A stretch of 64,000 bases of DNA, taken from contig NC_059348.1 of the NCBI RefSeq assembly GCF_019703515.2, forward strand, positions 26,814,656 to 26,878,655. Direction: 5' to 3'. The position numbers were made by a program, and so were the translations under genes. Below the pieces are notes generated by a model. That model did not search any database. It was not told the DNA's origin and saw nothing but the letters and a program-made list of their open reading frames with translations. The first letter of the stretch is position 1; each line of letters starts with the position of its first letter. This document shows positions 55,401 to 64,000 of the stretch, one piece after another. Source of the stretch: Myxocyprinus asiaticus (lineage: Eukaryota; Chordata; Actinopteri; Cypriniformes; Catostomidae).

Positions 55401-57141
55401 GCTTTCAGTCTGCAACACGCAGCAGTTGATCCTGTTTTGACTTTGTTTGAAAATATTTTCATTACCAGAGCAAAATTAGACTAAATAACTGCTGATATTG
55501 TCTAAATTACTCAATATACAGGTGTTACTGTTTGCCTAATAGGTGATCTCAGCCCAGCAGTTGCCTAAAGTAAATGAAAAGAAGTCCTCCATTGTGGATC
55601 CTTTAGTGCAAGTTCAGATCTATGGTGTGCCAGCTGATACGACTGTGAAAGAGACACCGTACATTGAGAATAATGGTATAACAACCCCTATAAATCTGGT
55701 CTACCAGTACAGTCAGCATGTACAGAAATGCAGCATCACCCTGATCTGATCTGATCTGATCTGAGCTCTCTGTCCTCTCTCTAGGGTTCAACCCAATGTG
55801 GAATGAAAATTTCCAGTTTGATGTGTGTGTGCCAGATCTTGCCCTGGTGCGCTTTTTGGTTGAGGACTATGACTACACATCGGACAATGAATTTATTGGC
55901 CAGTACACCCTACCCTTCAACTGCCTAAAGAATGGTTAGTTTGCTAGTGACTTTGTAATCATACAAATTGGAGCCATGTATCCATCTTCAAAAAGGACTC
56001 ACAAATAACAGTGCTTGCAAGGCAAAACTTAAGATTAAGAAAAAAATGTAAGATTTAAAGTTTTAAAACCCACATTAACTTGCATTGATAGAATATTCAG
56101 CATTCAAAATGTCATGGTAATATTTGCATACTGAATTGCGACTGGTCGTCTCCCTTGCATATATTTAATCATTTGTTGTTGCCTTTACTCTGCGCAGTGA
56201 CTGTTGATTTTTGTGCGGCCAATTAAAAACAATTAATTTTAAAAAACAAATTCCTTTAAGAAATATTTCACCCCAAAATTAAAATTATATCATCATTTAA
56301 GAAAGTGTTTGACTTTCTTCCTTCTGCAGAACTCAAGTTAAGATTTTTAGAAGAATATATCTGCTCTTTTGGTCCATACATTGCTAGTGAATGGGTGCCA
56401 GAATTTTTCCACATTAGTCAGCATAAAAGTAATCCATATGACTTCAGTGGTTAAATCAATGTCTTCTGAAGCGATATGATAGGTGTGGGTGAGAAACAGG
56501 TCACTTTCACATACTAGTGTTTTTGGTGATTCACATTCTTCATGCATATCGCCCCCTAATGGCAGAGAGGAGAATTTCTTGCAAAATAAGGACTTAAATA
56601 TTTATGTTTCTCACCCACACCTATCATATCACTTCTGAAGACATGGATTTAAATACTGGAGTCTTACAGATTACTTTTATGCTGCCTTTATTTGCTTTTT
56701 GGAGCATCAAAATTTTGGCTCTCATTCACTTTCATTGTATGGACCTACAGAGCTGAAATATTTGTCTAAAAATCATAATTTGTGTTCTGCAGAAGAAAGT
56801 CCCATATCTAGGATGGCAGGAGGGTGAGTTAATCATGAGAGAGTTGACATTTTTGGGTGAACCATTCCTTCAATTAAATGTCTAAGAAAGAGAAGAATAT
56901 GACATATGCATGTAAAATAGTATTACTGTAACTTTTAACAATATCAATACAATCAGTTGTTGCTCATTTAAGTGGCAGTAAGAAATTAAGTTGTCTTTCT
57001 GTTCAGTGCTAAGGAGGTTTAATCAAATATTGTTTTTGTTTTACCACAGGATATCGCCATGTGCCATTGTTTACCAAGAATGGAGATCTCTTGTCCTCAG
57101 CTGGGCTTTTCGTTCACATCATGGTTGTGGATGCAGAATAA
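34609..57141 (+). CDS. plcd1: Phospholipase C delta-1 (15 coding exons, two alternative first exons)
   Basis: Hydrolyses PIP2 to IP3 and diacylglycerol at the plasma membrane, calcium-dependent. Exons: 1b 37703-37802 (or 1a 34609-34639), 38457-38615, 43619-43847, 43940-44069, 45171-45399, 46020-46221, 46470-46614, 47072-47224, 52763-52912, 53022-53181, 53468-53584, 55034-55212, 55543-55675, 55785-55934, 57050-57141. With 1b: 2328 nt, 775 residues; with 1a: 752 (human isoforms 777 and 756 as I recall). PH domain about 38-150; first EF loop [13 protein letters not shown] box with H330 and N331 (SSHNTY), E360 and D362 (ELDCWDG), H375, E409; acidic X/Y linker about 475-497; Y box with TDSSNY; C2 domain from about 650, ending VVDAE. 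Catalytic residues are intact. The MQC- start and overall similarity favour delta-1 over delta-3/4; which fish co-orthologue is unknown. Confidence 0.95.
35620..36540. mobile_element. Non-autonomous DNA element, inverted copy 2
   Basis: Inverted relative to 26630-27440: shares 'cacaatgtgttttatggggg', 'attctataaacaaatgaatc' and 'gattgaatcagttaac' in reverse complement. It contains poly-A at 35783-35810. It lies in plcd1 intron 1 (between exons 1a and 1b). Confidence 0.6.
36897..36975 (-). mobile_element. tRNA-derived SINE head fragment
   Basis: The minus strand reads '...tcagctggaagag...' (A-box-like) followed by 'gggttcgaatccaaggg' (B box). No full cloverleaf forms. Directly beyond it on the plus strand is a LINE-like 3' tail. 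Confidence 0.4.
36995..37145 (+). mobile_element. LINE/SINE 3' tail fragment
   Basis: The block 'gggtgctgtatcatggctga' to 'aagaatttcactgtatatgt' ending 'gataaataaag' resembles 3' ends of fish non-LTR elements. No reverse-transcriptase frame is present. Confidence 0.4.
37703..37802 (+). CDS. plcd1: plcd1 first exon 1b (MQC- start)
   Basis: 33 codons plus one base, donor CTAG|GTAAGA. The peptide starts [20 protein letters not shown]. The human long isoform also starts MQC with a basic, Arg/Ser-rich segment, which decides this start. No earlier in-frame ATG is present in the exon. Confidence 0.82.
40700..41015. repeat. Dispersed repeat, family Y copy 2
   Basis: Collinear with 31230-31565; both end near 'gccagtgtaccgc'. 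Confidence 0.7.
41484..42675. mobile_element. hAT-like (Charlie-type) non-autonomous element
   Basis: Left end 'caggactcttcaactacttt' with 'ggcagccagattatgcaaaa'. Right end 'gggccggatttggcctgtgg' and 'accaattgactagccctgg' make degenerate inverted termini of the 'agttgaagaccctg' kind. No transposase frame remains. Confidence 0.65.
43848..43939 (+). other. plcd1: U12-type (minor spliceosome) intron of plcd1
   Basis: The 5' splice site reads GTATCCTTTTT, the minor-spliceosome consensus. The branch site reads TCCTTAC (43919-43925), about 14 nt from the chosen acceptor AG at 43938-43939. With these limits the protein reads ...[14 protein letters not shown], matching the human 'QHWIHSCLRKAD' register. 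No U2-type donor fits the frame. Length is 92 bp. Confidence 0.88.
44846..45115. mobile_element. TTAA-type MITE, family X copy 3
   Basis: Inverse orientation to the copies at 7332 and 21366: contains 'caaaacattgctctgttcg' and ends 'cacacttcagctttaaa'. It lies in plcd1 intron 4. Confidence 0.6.
45479..45972. mobile_element. Tc1-derived MITE
   Basis: Inverted ends 'cagtgggcccccaaa' and 'tttggggccgttg'. The interior shares 'gatgtcattgcattggata' and 'gttcacacaggtgt' with the copies at 1-428 and 54530-54990. It lies in plcd1 intron 5. Confidence 0.65.
46629..46919. mobile_element. Small TTAA-type foldback MITE
   Basis: 'gggatagttcacccaaaaat' to 'tttgggtgaactatcctttt' with an inverted centre. plcd1 intron 7. 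Confidence 0.9.
47257..47527. mobile_element. Small TTAA-type foldback MITE
   Basis: 'aaaggggtagttcacacaat' to 'gggagaactgtcctttttaa'. It lies only about 30 bp after the exon 8 donor in plcd1 intron 8. Confidence 0.85.
47528..49141. other. plcd1 intron 8 sequence, AT-rich, no gene
   Basis: AT-rich stretch with TTA/ATT simple-sequence tracts near 47980-48200. No exon recognised. Confidence 0.5.
49142..49928 (+). mobile_element. Sleeping Beauty-like element lacking the catalytic domain
   Basis: The left IR/DR repeat is complete ('cagttgaagtcagaagttta' after TA). The second direct repeat is near 49348. The right end stops at 'aaacttctgacttc' without the final bases. The plus-strand frame (49514-49825) encodes only the N-terminal paired-HTH DNA-binding region ('[20 protein letters not shown]', '[20 protein letters not shown]') and then runs into the right end. 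The DDE core is deleted. Confidence 0.9.
50760..51414. other. plcd1 intron 8, low-complexity repeats
   Basis: T and A homopolymers (50769-50781, 51230-51247) and an end-like word 'gcataattattaggtagttt' near 51263, which pairs loosely with 'cacaattattaggcaactt' at 52597. This may mark an older DNA element that received the SINE and LINE pieces. Confidence 0.35.
51415..51725 (+). mobile_element. tRNA-derived SINE
   Basis: The head has an RNA polymerase III A box ('tagctcagtggtaaatgac', 51426-51444) and B box ('agttcgaatccc', 51471-51482). The body follows, then a C10 run and an A-rich tail near 51715-51725. Lack of an acceptor stem argues against a functional tRNA gene. Confidence 0.8.
51726..52555 (+). 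mobile_element. Probable LINE 3' end
   Basis: G- and T-rich, non-coding, ending in poly-T/'tgtgtatttttgaatcaata' and 'aaaatgttaatc', which resembles fish L1/Tx1-type 3' tails. It includes a second copy of a roughly 45-bp SINE segment (52128-52170 against 51612-51660) and an (ATT)n run. Confidence 0.5.
52380..52422. repeat. (ATT)n microsatellite
   Basis: About 13 trinucleotide units in plcd1 intron 8. Confidence 0.95.
53606..54448. mobile_element. hAT-like MITE in plcd1 intron 11
   Basis: Left end 'ggctacattcccaccacagc'; right end 'tatgagaatgtagc'. Inner inverted words include 'gacccaaatctgatttt' against 'gtggcccaaatcggatttt' and 'tccgatttatt'. About 840 bp; a 127-codon frame across it is incidental. 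Confidence 0.65.
54530..54990. mobile_element. Tc1-derived MITE interrupted by a foldback MITE
   Basis: Left part 'gaatgtcattgcattagata' and right part 'aaatacttttgggggcctca' match the family at 45479-45972. The interval 54670-54953 is a separate TTAA-type foldback. Confidence 0.55.
54670..54953. mobile_element. Small TTAA-type foldback MITE
   Basis: 'aaagggttagttcacccaaa' to 'gggtaaactatcccttgaa', with 'gttgggcagaatgttcgcat' in the centre. Confidence 0.85.
55213..55542 (+). other. plcd1: GC-AG intron of plcd1 (intron 12)
   Basis: Exon 12 ends ...CTT CAT GTG ATG and the junction reads ATG|GCAAGTAG, a strong GC donor. The acceptor is 'gcctaatag', followed by GTG ATC TCA. Using the GC donor aligns [15 protein letters not shown] residue for residue with human RLNIR-VISGQQLPKV. 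Using the upstream GT (at GTGATG) would delete two residues of the first C2 strand. Confidence 0.82.
55740..55764 (+). repeat. plcd1: (CTGAT)n array at the branch-point position of plcd1 intron 13
   Basis: Four to five tandem CTGAT units lie 20-45 nt upstream of the exon 14 acceptor (AG at 55783-55784). Each unit matches the metazoan branch-point consensus CTRAY. A pyrimidine tract (ctctctgtcctctctctag) follows. Confidence 0.85.
56255..56874. mobile_element. Large foldback MITE in plcd1 intron 14
   Basis: Inverted halves: 'taatccatatgacttcagtg' against 'actggagtcttacagattac', and 'gaagcgatatgataggtgtg' against 'cacacctatcatatcacttc'. Same family as 8247-9086. Confidence 0.8.
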
Positions 57142-57765
57142 TCCAAACATTAGCTGAGTTTAAACTGCTTTCATCAATGCTGGCATACCAAAATTTAAAT
57201 TAACTAGCCAACAACAAATGAGGCAGCTCTTAAGAGTGGGATTCTAATAGGCAAAGAAAATAAATTGTGGGAATACAGCAACTATACCACAGTTGCAATA
57301 TGATGGTCTAACATCATTCACTTTTTTTTTTCTTTACTGTTTTGTTTTTTTAATAAAATAGATTATACATTTCAGTATGCAGACTGGACACATTACAAAT
57401 ATACATGCTGAACATTAGTCAGGAGTGTCAACTTTTATTCAGTTTAACAGCACTGTTTTTAGATATCCTGATTTTAGCAGAGGAACATTTTGATGGCGGA
57501 ATTGGAACTTAAACAGTACCAATTCCATCCTCTGGGTAGTATTTGTAGATGCTGGAGATCATATTTGAAACTTGTTTTTAATTTAAGTGCATTAAGTCTA
57601 TATGCTTGTCTTTTATGTAGTTACTTTACCATATCTGACTTCTGTCATATTAAATTAGGTACTCAAACTGTCATGTATCTTTTTGGAACTTGTGATTTTA
57701 CTGAAACACATTGCCAACTGTATACTGCTATGTAAAGAACAATAAATGTAAGTTATTCAAAACAT
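57142..57765 (+). other. plcd1: plcd1 3' UTR
   Basis: Unique-looking sequence from the stop codon to just after the AATAAA at 57741-57746. Confidence 0.65.
57741..57746 (+). terminator. plcd1: plcd1 polyadenylation signal
   Basis: Canonical AATAAA followed about 20 nt later by a GT-rich stretch ('tagtgttggagtgc'), 600 bp after the stop codon. Confidence 0.65.
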
Positions 57766-60700
57766 TTAGTGTTGGAGTGCTTCTACTAATTCTGTAATGG
57801 CTTCAATCAGAGCAAAAAGCAATGAATTCCTTCTTGAATACATGTCCAAAGTATCCATTTAGTCTTGAGGGATTAAAGCCACTCTTAAATGTCTTAAAAT
57901 GTGTATGGAAGTACAAAGAAAAATGTTGCTGCATTTCTTGCATTAACATCTACCAGGTGATTTATGGAAAAATATCACAATGTCCTTGTGTTTCTTTGCA
58001 CTGTGTTGACATCTCTAAAGCCTCTAATGGTGAAAAATTAATCATTAAAATCAAGTCTGTCTAATATTGCAATCTTGTGAGAAACAAGAGTCAAAGCACT
58101 AAAGTACAGTAAAGCAATGGATAAAAAGTGGATTAGAAAGCAGTGAGTGATTGTAAACAGGACGCTCTATTAGAGTAGACATTCAATCAACAAGGGAAAC
58201 ATAATTTTGGAGAATGTCACGGGACGTTCTAGTTTACTCACAGCTGCTTGGAATATTGTGACTGAATGAAAAGAGAAACATATTTACAAGCATATCACCA
58301 CACACAAACATGAATGATTTAAATGGTTAAAGTTTTTTGGTATCAGAATTAATACTTGTATGCTGATTGAAAGATATTTGCGAGTTTCTCAAAAAAAAGT
58401 GTCAAACTTTTGGTTATAATTATTGCAACCAAATAAGGTTATAATAAACAATTATTTACCCATTTCTAAAATGTACAATCTACAGATCTACAATCTCTCA
58501 GAATATGGGACACCATTCAAAACTATTTCAAACATCTTGCTTTTATAATGATTATACATTGTCTTTATGAACTCATCGAAACTACAGATTTTTTTTTGTA
58601 CTTGCTCACACAGCATGACCATTTTAAATGAAGACAAAAAGGTGATTAAAAATGTTGGAAAACATAAGATGATATTTTACATAAAATTGTAATGTTTATA
58701 AAAAAGGTGAAATTAAAGGAAACATGAAGATCTAAGAATTCTGGATTATTTTTGTACACTGCAGTATGACAAATAAAAGTCATTTTCTTTTTATAAAAAG
58801 GTGCTTTAATATAACATGTCAGAGTCCGGAAGAAAATTTGCGACAACCATGAATCAATTCAACTTGAAATATAATCCAAACATCAGCACTGTACAGCCTC
58901 TCCGAACTGATTTCAAACCCGAGTAAATCCAATTACTGTTTAAAGTTTCTATATGGCTTACTGCAAAAATATCAACAAAGAAAATAAGGCAGATTCTCAA
59001 ATGGATGTGTCGGCTTGAGAAATTTAAGTGACATCACGAAAACAATGTGTATTGAAACAGAACCTGACAGTTTAGAAGTGAAAAACACATGGAGATCAAA
59101 AGGAAAATACAACAACCGTGACCAAAACCAACTGTTTCAACTTAGATCACCTGCAGTCTATTGTGTCATAAAAGAGTGAATGTGAAACGTATTGTGTTTT
59201 ACAAAACCAAGCATATTTTCCAACACTACCAATCAAGTACTTCAAAGCCAATTATCTGGGTAGTTTTGAGGTGTTAATCTTCAGCAAACTGTCAATAGAA
59301 GGAGAGACTGTACAGCACTCAAACAAGCAAAAAACAGCAGCTGCGGGATAACATAAGTGTATATATCTCTCAAATACTGACAGAAGACCATAAAGGCAAG
59401 AATGAATCACTCTCTGTTGCCTGCTGTGGAGCAGGATAAAGAGAGAAGGAGAGAGGTAGATGATGAAATACTGAAAAAAGTGGACAAAAGTGAAACAAAT
59501 GACAACTCGTAGTGAATAAACTATGATGTGGCAGACTCTGGGCAGAGAGAGGTTATTGCCTGCTCAGCAGCAGAACGGGAAACGCCGCTGCTGCTCCTCT
59601 CATCTTAGGCACTGTGGTGATGGAGAGTCTGCACAGCTTGCACAGAACACTGCTTTCATCAACACTATCTCAAGAGGAGAAATGGTTCAATCAAACCATT
59701 TTGATGAAGGCCCGACAAACTTAAATAGGGATAGCTTAAATAATGATAGCTCACCCAAAAATGAAAATTCTGTCAGCATTCACATGTTGTCCCGAACCTG
59801 GATGACTTTCTTTCTTCCATGGAATGCAAAAGAAGATGCTAGGCAGAATGTTAGCCTCAGTCACCATTCACTTTTATTGTATTTAAACAAGATGCAATGG
59901 AATTGAATGGTGACTTAGGCCAACATTCTGCCTAACATCTCCTTTTGCATTCCATGGAGAGAAGAAAGTCATCAGGGTTTGGAATAACATGAATGTGTGA
60001 GTAAATGATGACAGAATTTGTATTTTTGGGTGAACTATCCCCTTAAATGTGTTCATTGTGAGCTGCTCTAGGACAAGCTGCACAGTCTCTTTTCCCTTGG
60101 CTGGTACTGTTAGTACCTTATAGGGAGGTCTTTTGTAGTGTAATCTACAGTGGTAGCAGCAGGGTATGTATGTCTAAAAAAAGCTGAAACAAATTAAAAT
60201 CTTATAAGTCTTGTAAGAATGAAGGACCAATTTCCAATAATGCACAAATGAGATTTTTTTTTTTTTTTAAATGATGAAAAGGGATACATTTGCAATTGTG
60301 CATCCTGACGTCTATAAAGGACACTTCCCCTTAGGAATAATACAAAAGGTGGAACGACTGCAGTGTCTACACTATTTCGCCAGAGGCATTCAGATCAAGT
60401 TTAAAGAAATACTTATGACTAAAACTCTATCTTGTATAGTCACTGGGCAACTTGTCTAGGTGAATATTGAAATGTCCAGACATTTGTTCTGCACGTGATA
60501 CATCAATTAAAGCACCAATATTAGCCGTAAAATTAAATTCAGTCAGGCCTGTTCGCTGAGAAGAAAAAGTAACTTCAGCAGGAAAATGGCATCAGATTGG
60601 GAGACGATTGGCACAATACAATCTTCACTTTAAGATTGTTTCTACTAGTCTGCTTAGCAAGGGAGTTGGCAAGAGAGGCCATAGTGTACAAGAAGAGTAA

Positions 60701-61388
60701 CCTGACAAATGCAAATGCATTCCTTTGCTCTTAGAAAACAAAAGTAAACATATACAAGTTTAGATAGAACCAATATTAGAATCGTTCTTAATAATGGCAC
60801 AAGCTAAAGCAAAATGAAAAGGAGAAAAAAAAACGCACAACAAGAATAAAGATGGAGACATGTACCCGGCTTTATATAATTAAAAATCTCTGGCCTCTTT
60901 AACAGTGCTTTTATAAAAAGAGTCTGACCTGCTTCCATTTTAAAGCACATCATTCTTGTAAAGATTAGGCTCTCTGGAAATATGTTGTGTACAAAATGCT
61001 ATTTTCCCCCATAAAAATGACATTCAAAAAAGGCACTTTGTTGGGGTGGAGAGGAAACCCCACAGTCCTTTAACCCTACAGATTTTTACCTGCATAGCAA
61101 CACCTCAAAAAATGGTTCAGACTTGAATATTTTCATTTGAAAATATTCATTGGCATTTACAGAGTCATTTTTTTTGGTTTCTCATAAGCACTTTTCAAAA
61201 GAGAAATATTTGAGTGTCATTTAAATGTTAAAAGTCAGTTTATTTCACTGTATGTCCTGGATGATGTCATGTTCCTGTACTGTGAGGTGAGGACTGGTGG
61301 CAGCTGCAGTCTGGAGGAGAGGAGCTGCTCCTCTGATTTCCACCGGAGGACTCCACTGGCCCCTCATCAGGTGGTGCAGCTCAGCCTG
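57766..61388 (-). other. Interval holding the probable long 3' UTR of the third gene
   Basis: Mostly unique-looking sequence with one foldback MITE (59737-60045), lying between the plcd1 polyadenylation signal and the stop codon of the minus-strand terminal exon. I see no other coding exon. The point where the UTR ends is unknown. Confidence 0.35.
59737..60045. mobile_element. Small TTAA-type foldback MITE
   Basis: 'atagctcacccaaaaatgaa' to 'tttttgggtgaactatcccc', with inverted 'gcaggcagaatgttagcctc'-like centre arms. Confidence 0.85.
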
Positions 61389-61514
61389 CTACCTGCCCCT
61401 CAGGTTCTGCAGCACTCCGTACACGTCCTCCTCTTTGCTCAGTCCCTCAAAGAAAGGCAGCAGGTCTAGGAGCTCTGTGTCAGTCATGTCATCAAACCAC
61501 GACTGCACTGGCAC
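61389..61514 (-). CDS. Last coding exon of an unidentified gene
   Basis: After a strong acceptor (tgtgtgttgtgtag, minus strand) comes a 41-codon frame ending in TAG at 61391-61389. The peptide starts [19 protein letters not shown] and ends [11 protein letters not shown], a strongly acidic, leucine-rich amphipathic tail. The codon use and clean acceptor look like real coding sequence, but I could not place it in a family. Its upstream exons lie beyond or among the repeats to the right. Transcription converges on plcd1. Phase 0 at the exon start is assumed. Confidence 0.6.
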   Translation of the reverse strand: MPVQSWFDDMTDTELLDLLPFFEGLSKEEDVYGVLQNLRGR

Positions 61515-62412
61515 CTACACAACACACACACAGTTATCCAAGGCTCCAAACTGTGAAAAGAACGATCTTGTGCTGCTCAATTAATCTGAAATGTAGGGAG
61601 ATTACGATTAAGGCTGACACAATAAATGAAATGCTGTAATCGGCAGTTTTCACGATTAGTTAAAGTTGACACCTGTTACGTCTAAAGTGGGTCGCACACC
61701 GGACGAGAAGCGCCATGCCGTGTTGCGGCTAGGACACGGCACAAGTATCAAACAGAGAGCATGTCGATGCGGTTCAGGTTGCAGACAGAACACACAAAAG
61801 TTACCAAGCTTTATCCCTTGTTCAAGAATGAAGAATGCTAAAGTAAATAATCTATGTCCTTTGATAATGATTTGGGTTGAATTTAATGGAAAATATACAA
61901 GTTGCGCTCCGTGGCATGGCTGAAATAGGATCAGCCTCCGGAGTCATAGCTGGGTGCCACCGACAGACACCGAGTGGCGGCAGCGGTGTGCGTACCTTCA
62001 TTGAAAACAGTTCTTTTGAATTTTAGAACGCGCCATATCGTCTGCCAGACACGTCCGGTATGCGGCCCCCTTAAGGTTTCTATTTACTACATGTTTTTGC
62101 AGCGGTTGAGTATTTAAATCCCATGTAATGATAAAACAGAAATGGTGAATCAGATGCTTACATTAGTCCAATCAGTAATGACAACCAATCCAAAAGTTTT
62201 AAACAGTCATACAACAATAGATAGCGCAAGTACAACCACCCACACGTGCATTGCCCTGGCATGAAAATTACACTAAGAATTAGCACTCTCACGAAAACTG
62301 GATAAGACGCAGTGCACGGTCACAGCACATAGTGCACCACCTAGCGTAGTCATGAAAATAGAGCCTTAATAACATTTTCTGCTCAACACATTCCATGTTT
62401 CTTACACATATA
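61515..62412 (-). other. Intron of the third gene, with a MITE
   Basis: Within it, about 61688-62078 has inverted ends ('gtgggtcgcacaccggacga' and 'cgtccggtatgcggccccc'), a CpG-rich MITE. No exon recognised. Confidence 0.45.
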
Positions 62413-63815
62413 CTCACCGAGCACTTTATTAGGTACAGTTGAAGTCAGAAGTTCACATACACTTTAGCTAAATTCTGTACATTTAAACTCAGTTTTTCAC
62501 AATTCCTGACATTTAATCACAGAAAAAGTTCCCTGTCATTTAATCGTAGAAAACATTCCCTGTTTTAGGTCAGTTAGGATCACTACTTTATTTTAAGAAT
62601 GTGAAATTTCAGAATAATAGTAGAGAGAATGATTTATTTCAGCTTTTTTTTTTTTTTCATCACATTCCCAGTGGGTCAGAATGTTACATAATTTTTTTTA
62701 GTATTTGGTAGCATTGCCTTTAAATTGTTTAACTTGGGTCAAACGTTTTGGGTAGCCTTCCAGAAGCTTCTCACAATAAGTTGCTGGAATTTTGGCCCAA
62801 TTCCTCCAGACAGAACTGGATTGGCTTTTTTATGGTGGTTTTGGGGCATTGGCTTCTTCCTTGCTGAGCAGCCTTTCAGGTTATGTCGATATAGGACTCG
62901 TCTTACTGTGGATATAGATACTTGTCTACATGTTTCCTCCAGCATCTTCACAAGGACCTTTGCTGTTGTTCTGGGATTTATTTGCACTTTTCGCACCAAA
63001 GTACGTTCATCTCTAGAAGGCAGAATGCATCTCCTTCCTGAGCGGTATGATGGCTGTGTGGTTTATGGGGTTTATACTTGCATACTATTGTTTGTACAAA
63101 CGAACATAGTTCCTTAAAGCGTTTGGAAATTGCTCCTAAGGATGAACCAGACTTCAATTTTCTGGAATTTTACAAGATGCTTAAAGGCACAGCTAACTAA
63201 ATGAATGAAAACTTCTGACCCACTGGAATTGTTATATAGTCAATTAAAAGTTAAACAATCTGTCTGTAAACAATTGTTGGAAAAATTACTTGTGTCATGC
63301 ATTAAGTAGATTGAGTAGATTGCAAATACTATAGTTTGCAAATATGAAATCTGTGGAGTGGTTCAAATATGAGTTTTAATGACTTCAACCTAAGTGTATG
63401 TAAACTTCTGACTTCAACTGTACACCTGCTTAATCATGTGATTATCTAATTAGCCAATCGTATGGAAGCAGTGCAATGCATGAAATCATCAAGACGGGTC
63501 AAGAGCTTCAGTTAATGTTCACATCAACCATCAGAATGGGGGAAAATATGTGATCTCAGTGATTTTGACCGTAGCATGATTGTTGGTGCCAGACGGGCTG
63601 GTTTGAGTATTTCTGTAACTGCTGATCTCCTGGGATTTTCACACACAACAGTCTCTATAGTTTACTCAGAATGGTGCCAAAAACAAAAAACATTCAGTGA
63701 GCGGCAGTTCTGTGGACAGGAACACCTTGTTGATGAGAGAGGTCAACAGAGATTGGACAGACTGATTAGAGCTGAACGAAAGGTAACTCAGATAACCCCT
63801 CTGTAATTGTAGTGG
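62413..63815 (+). mobile_element. Tc1-like transposon (outer element of a nest)
   Basis: Left terminal repeat 'actcaccgagcactttatt' (62413-62433) continues, after the inserted element, at 63423 ('cacctgcttaatcatgtg'). The plus-strand frame 63576-63806 encodes the N-terminal HTH part of a Tc1 transposase ('IVGARRAGLSISVTADLLGF'). It stops short, so the catalytic domain and right end are lost. Confidence 0.85.
62436..63420 (-). mobile_element. Sleeping Beauty-like element (inner element of a nest)
   Basis: Both termini are present ('cagttgaagtcagaagttc' and 'aaacttctgacttcaactg') and flanked by TA at 62434-62435 and 63421-63422. It is 985 bp and internally deleted: the minus-strand frame 62999-62739 joins the second HTH region ('[20 protein letters not shown]') directly to a C-terminal fragment, so the DDE core is missing. 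Confidence 0.93.
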
Positions 63816-64000
63816 ACACTATCTGGTTAGAACACATGTAATGGCATAATAAATTGTTTCTATAATAGAAGTAGGCAGAGAGTAACAGTCATGTGATCGG
63901 CTAAGCACAAAAAAGCAGGAAAATGTACTGAACAAAATTTGGGGCCAGCGAACAAATAGAACATTATTGTAAAGTGTTACCAATAATTCTTGACAAACAC
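63816..64000. other. Window end, Angel-like terminus
   Basis: The last bases ('cattattgtaaagtgttacc') match the end of the Angel-like element at 32642. The remainder lies outside the window. Confidence 0.4.

Overview
The window is animal nuclear DNA, almost certainly from a cyprinid-type teleost. It carries intron-rich vertebrate genes, is AT-rich, and is full of fish transposon families: Sleeping Beauty-like and other Tc1 elements, Angel-like elements, TTAA-flanked foldback MITEs, hAT-like MITEs, L2/Rex1- and L1-like LINE pieces and tRNA-derived SINEs. There is no bacterial, phage or CRISPR content.

Two genes can be read end to end. afg3l2 (minus strand, 26043 to 10609) has 17 coding exons giving 798 codons before the stop. 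It encodes the m-AAA protease subunit of the mitochondrial inner membrane; presequence, two membrane helices, AAA+ motifs and the HEAGH zinc-protease motif are all intact. plcd1 (plus strand, 34609/37703 to 57141) has 15 coding exons giving 775 codons from the distal start, plus a second first exon that splices in the same phase. It encodes phospholipase C delta-1 with PH, EF-hand, X, Y and C2 regions and the catalytic residues intact. The two genes are head to head about 8.6 kb apart. A third gene, not identified, is represented only by its probable last coding exon (61514 to 61389, minus strand), convergent with plcd1.

Layout: 1-9.4 kb is repeats (a Tc1 copy inside an Angel-like element at 4.4-6.4 kb). 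9.4-26.2 kb is afg3l2; its last intron (7.1 kb) holds a nest of transposons four to five levels deep. 26.2-34.6 kb is intergenic repeats. 34.6-57.8 kb is plcd1. 57.8-61.5 kb is the probable 3' UTR and last exon of the third gene. 62.4-63.8 kb is a Sleeping Beauty-like element inserted in the terminal repeat of another Tc1 family.

The most useful observations concern splicing and promoters: a 92-bp U12-type intron in plcd1, two GC-AG introns (one in each gene), a tandem array of branch-point-like pentamers before plcd1 exon 14, and two alternative plcd1 first exons. I found no evidence of a wholly new biological system; the novelty is in gene structure and nested mobile DNA. Exon boundaries were set by hand from reading frame, splice consensus and remembered human proteins, with no transcript data.
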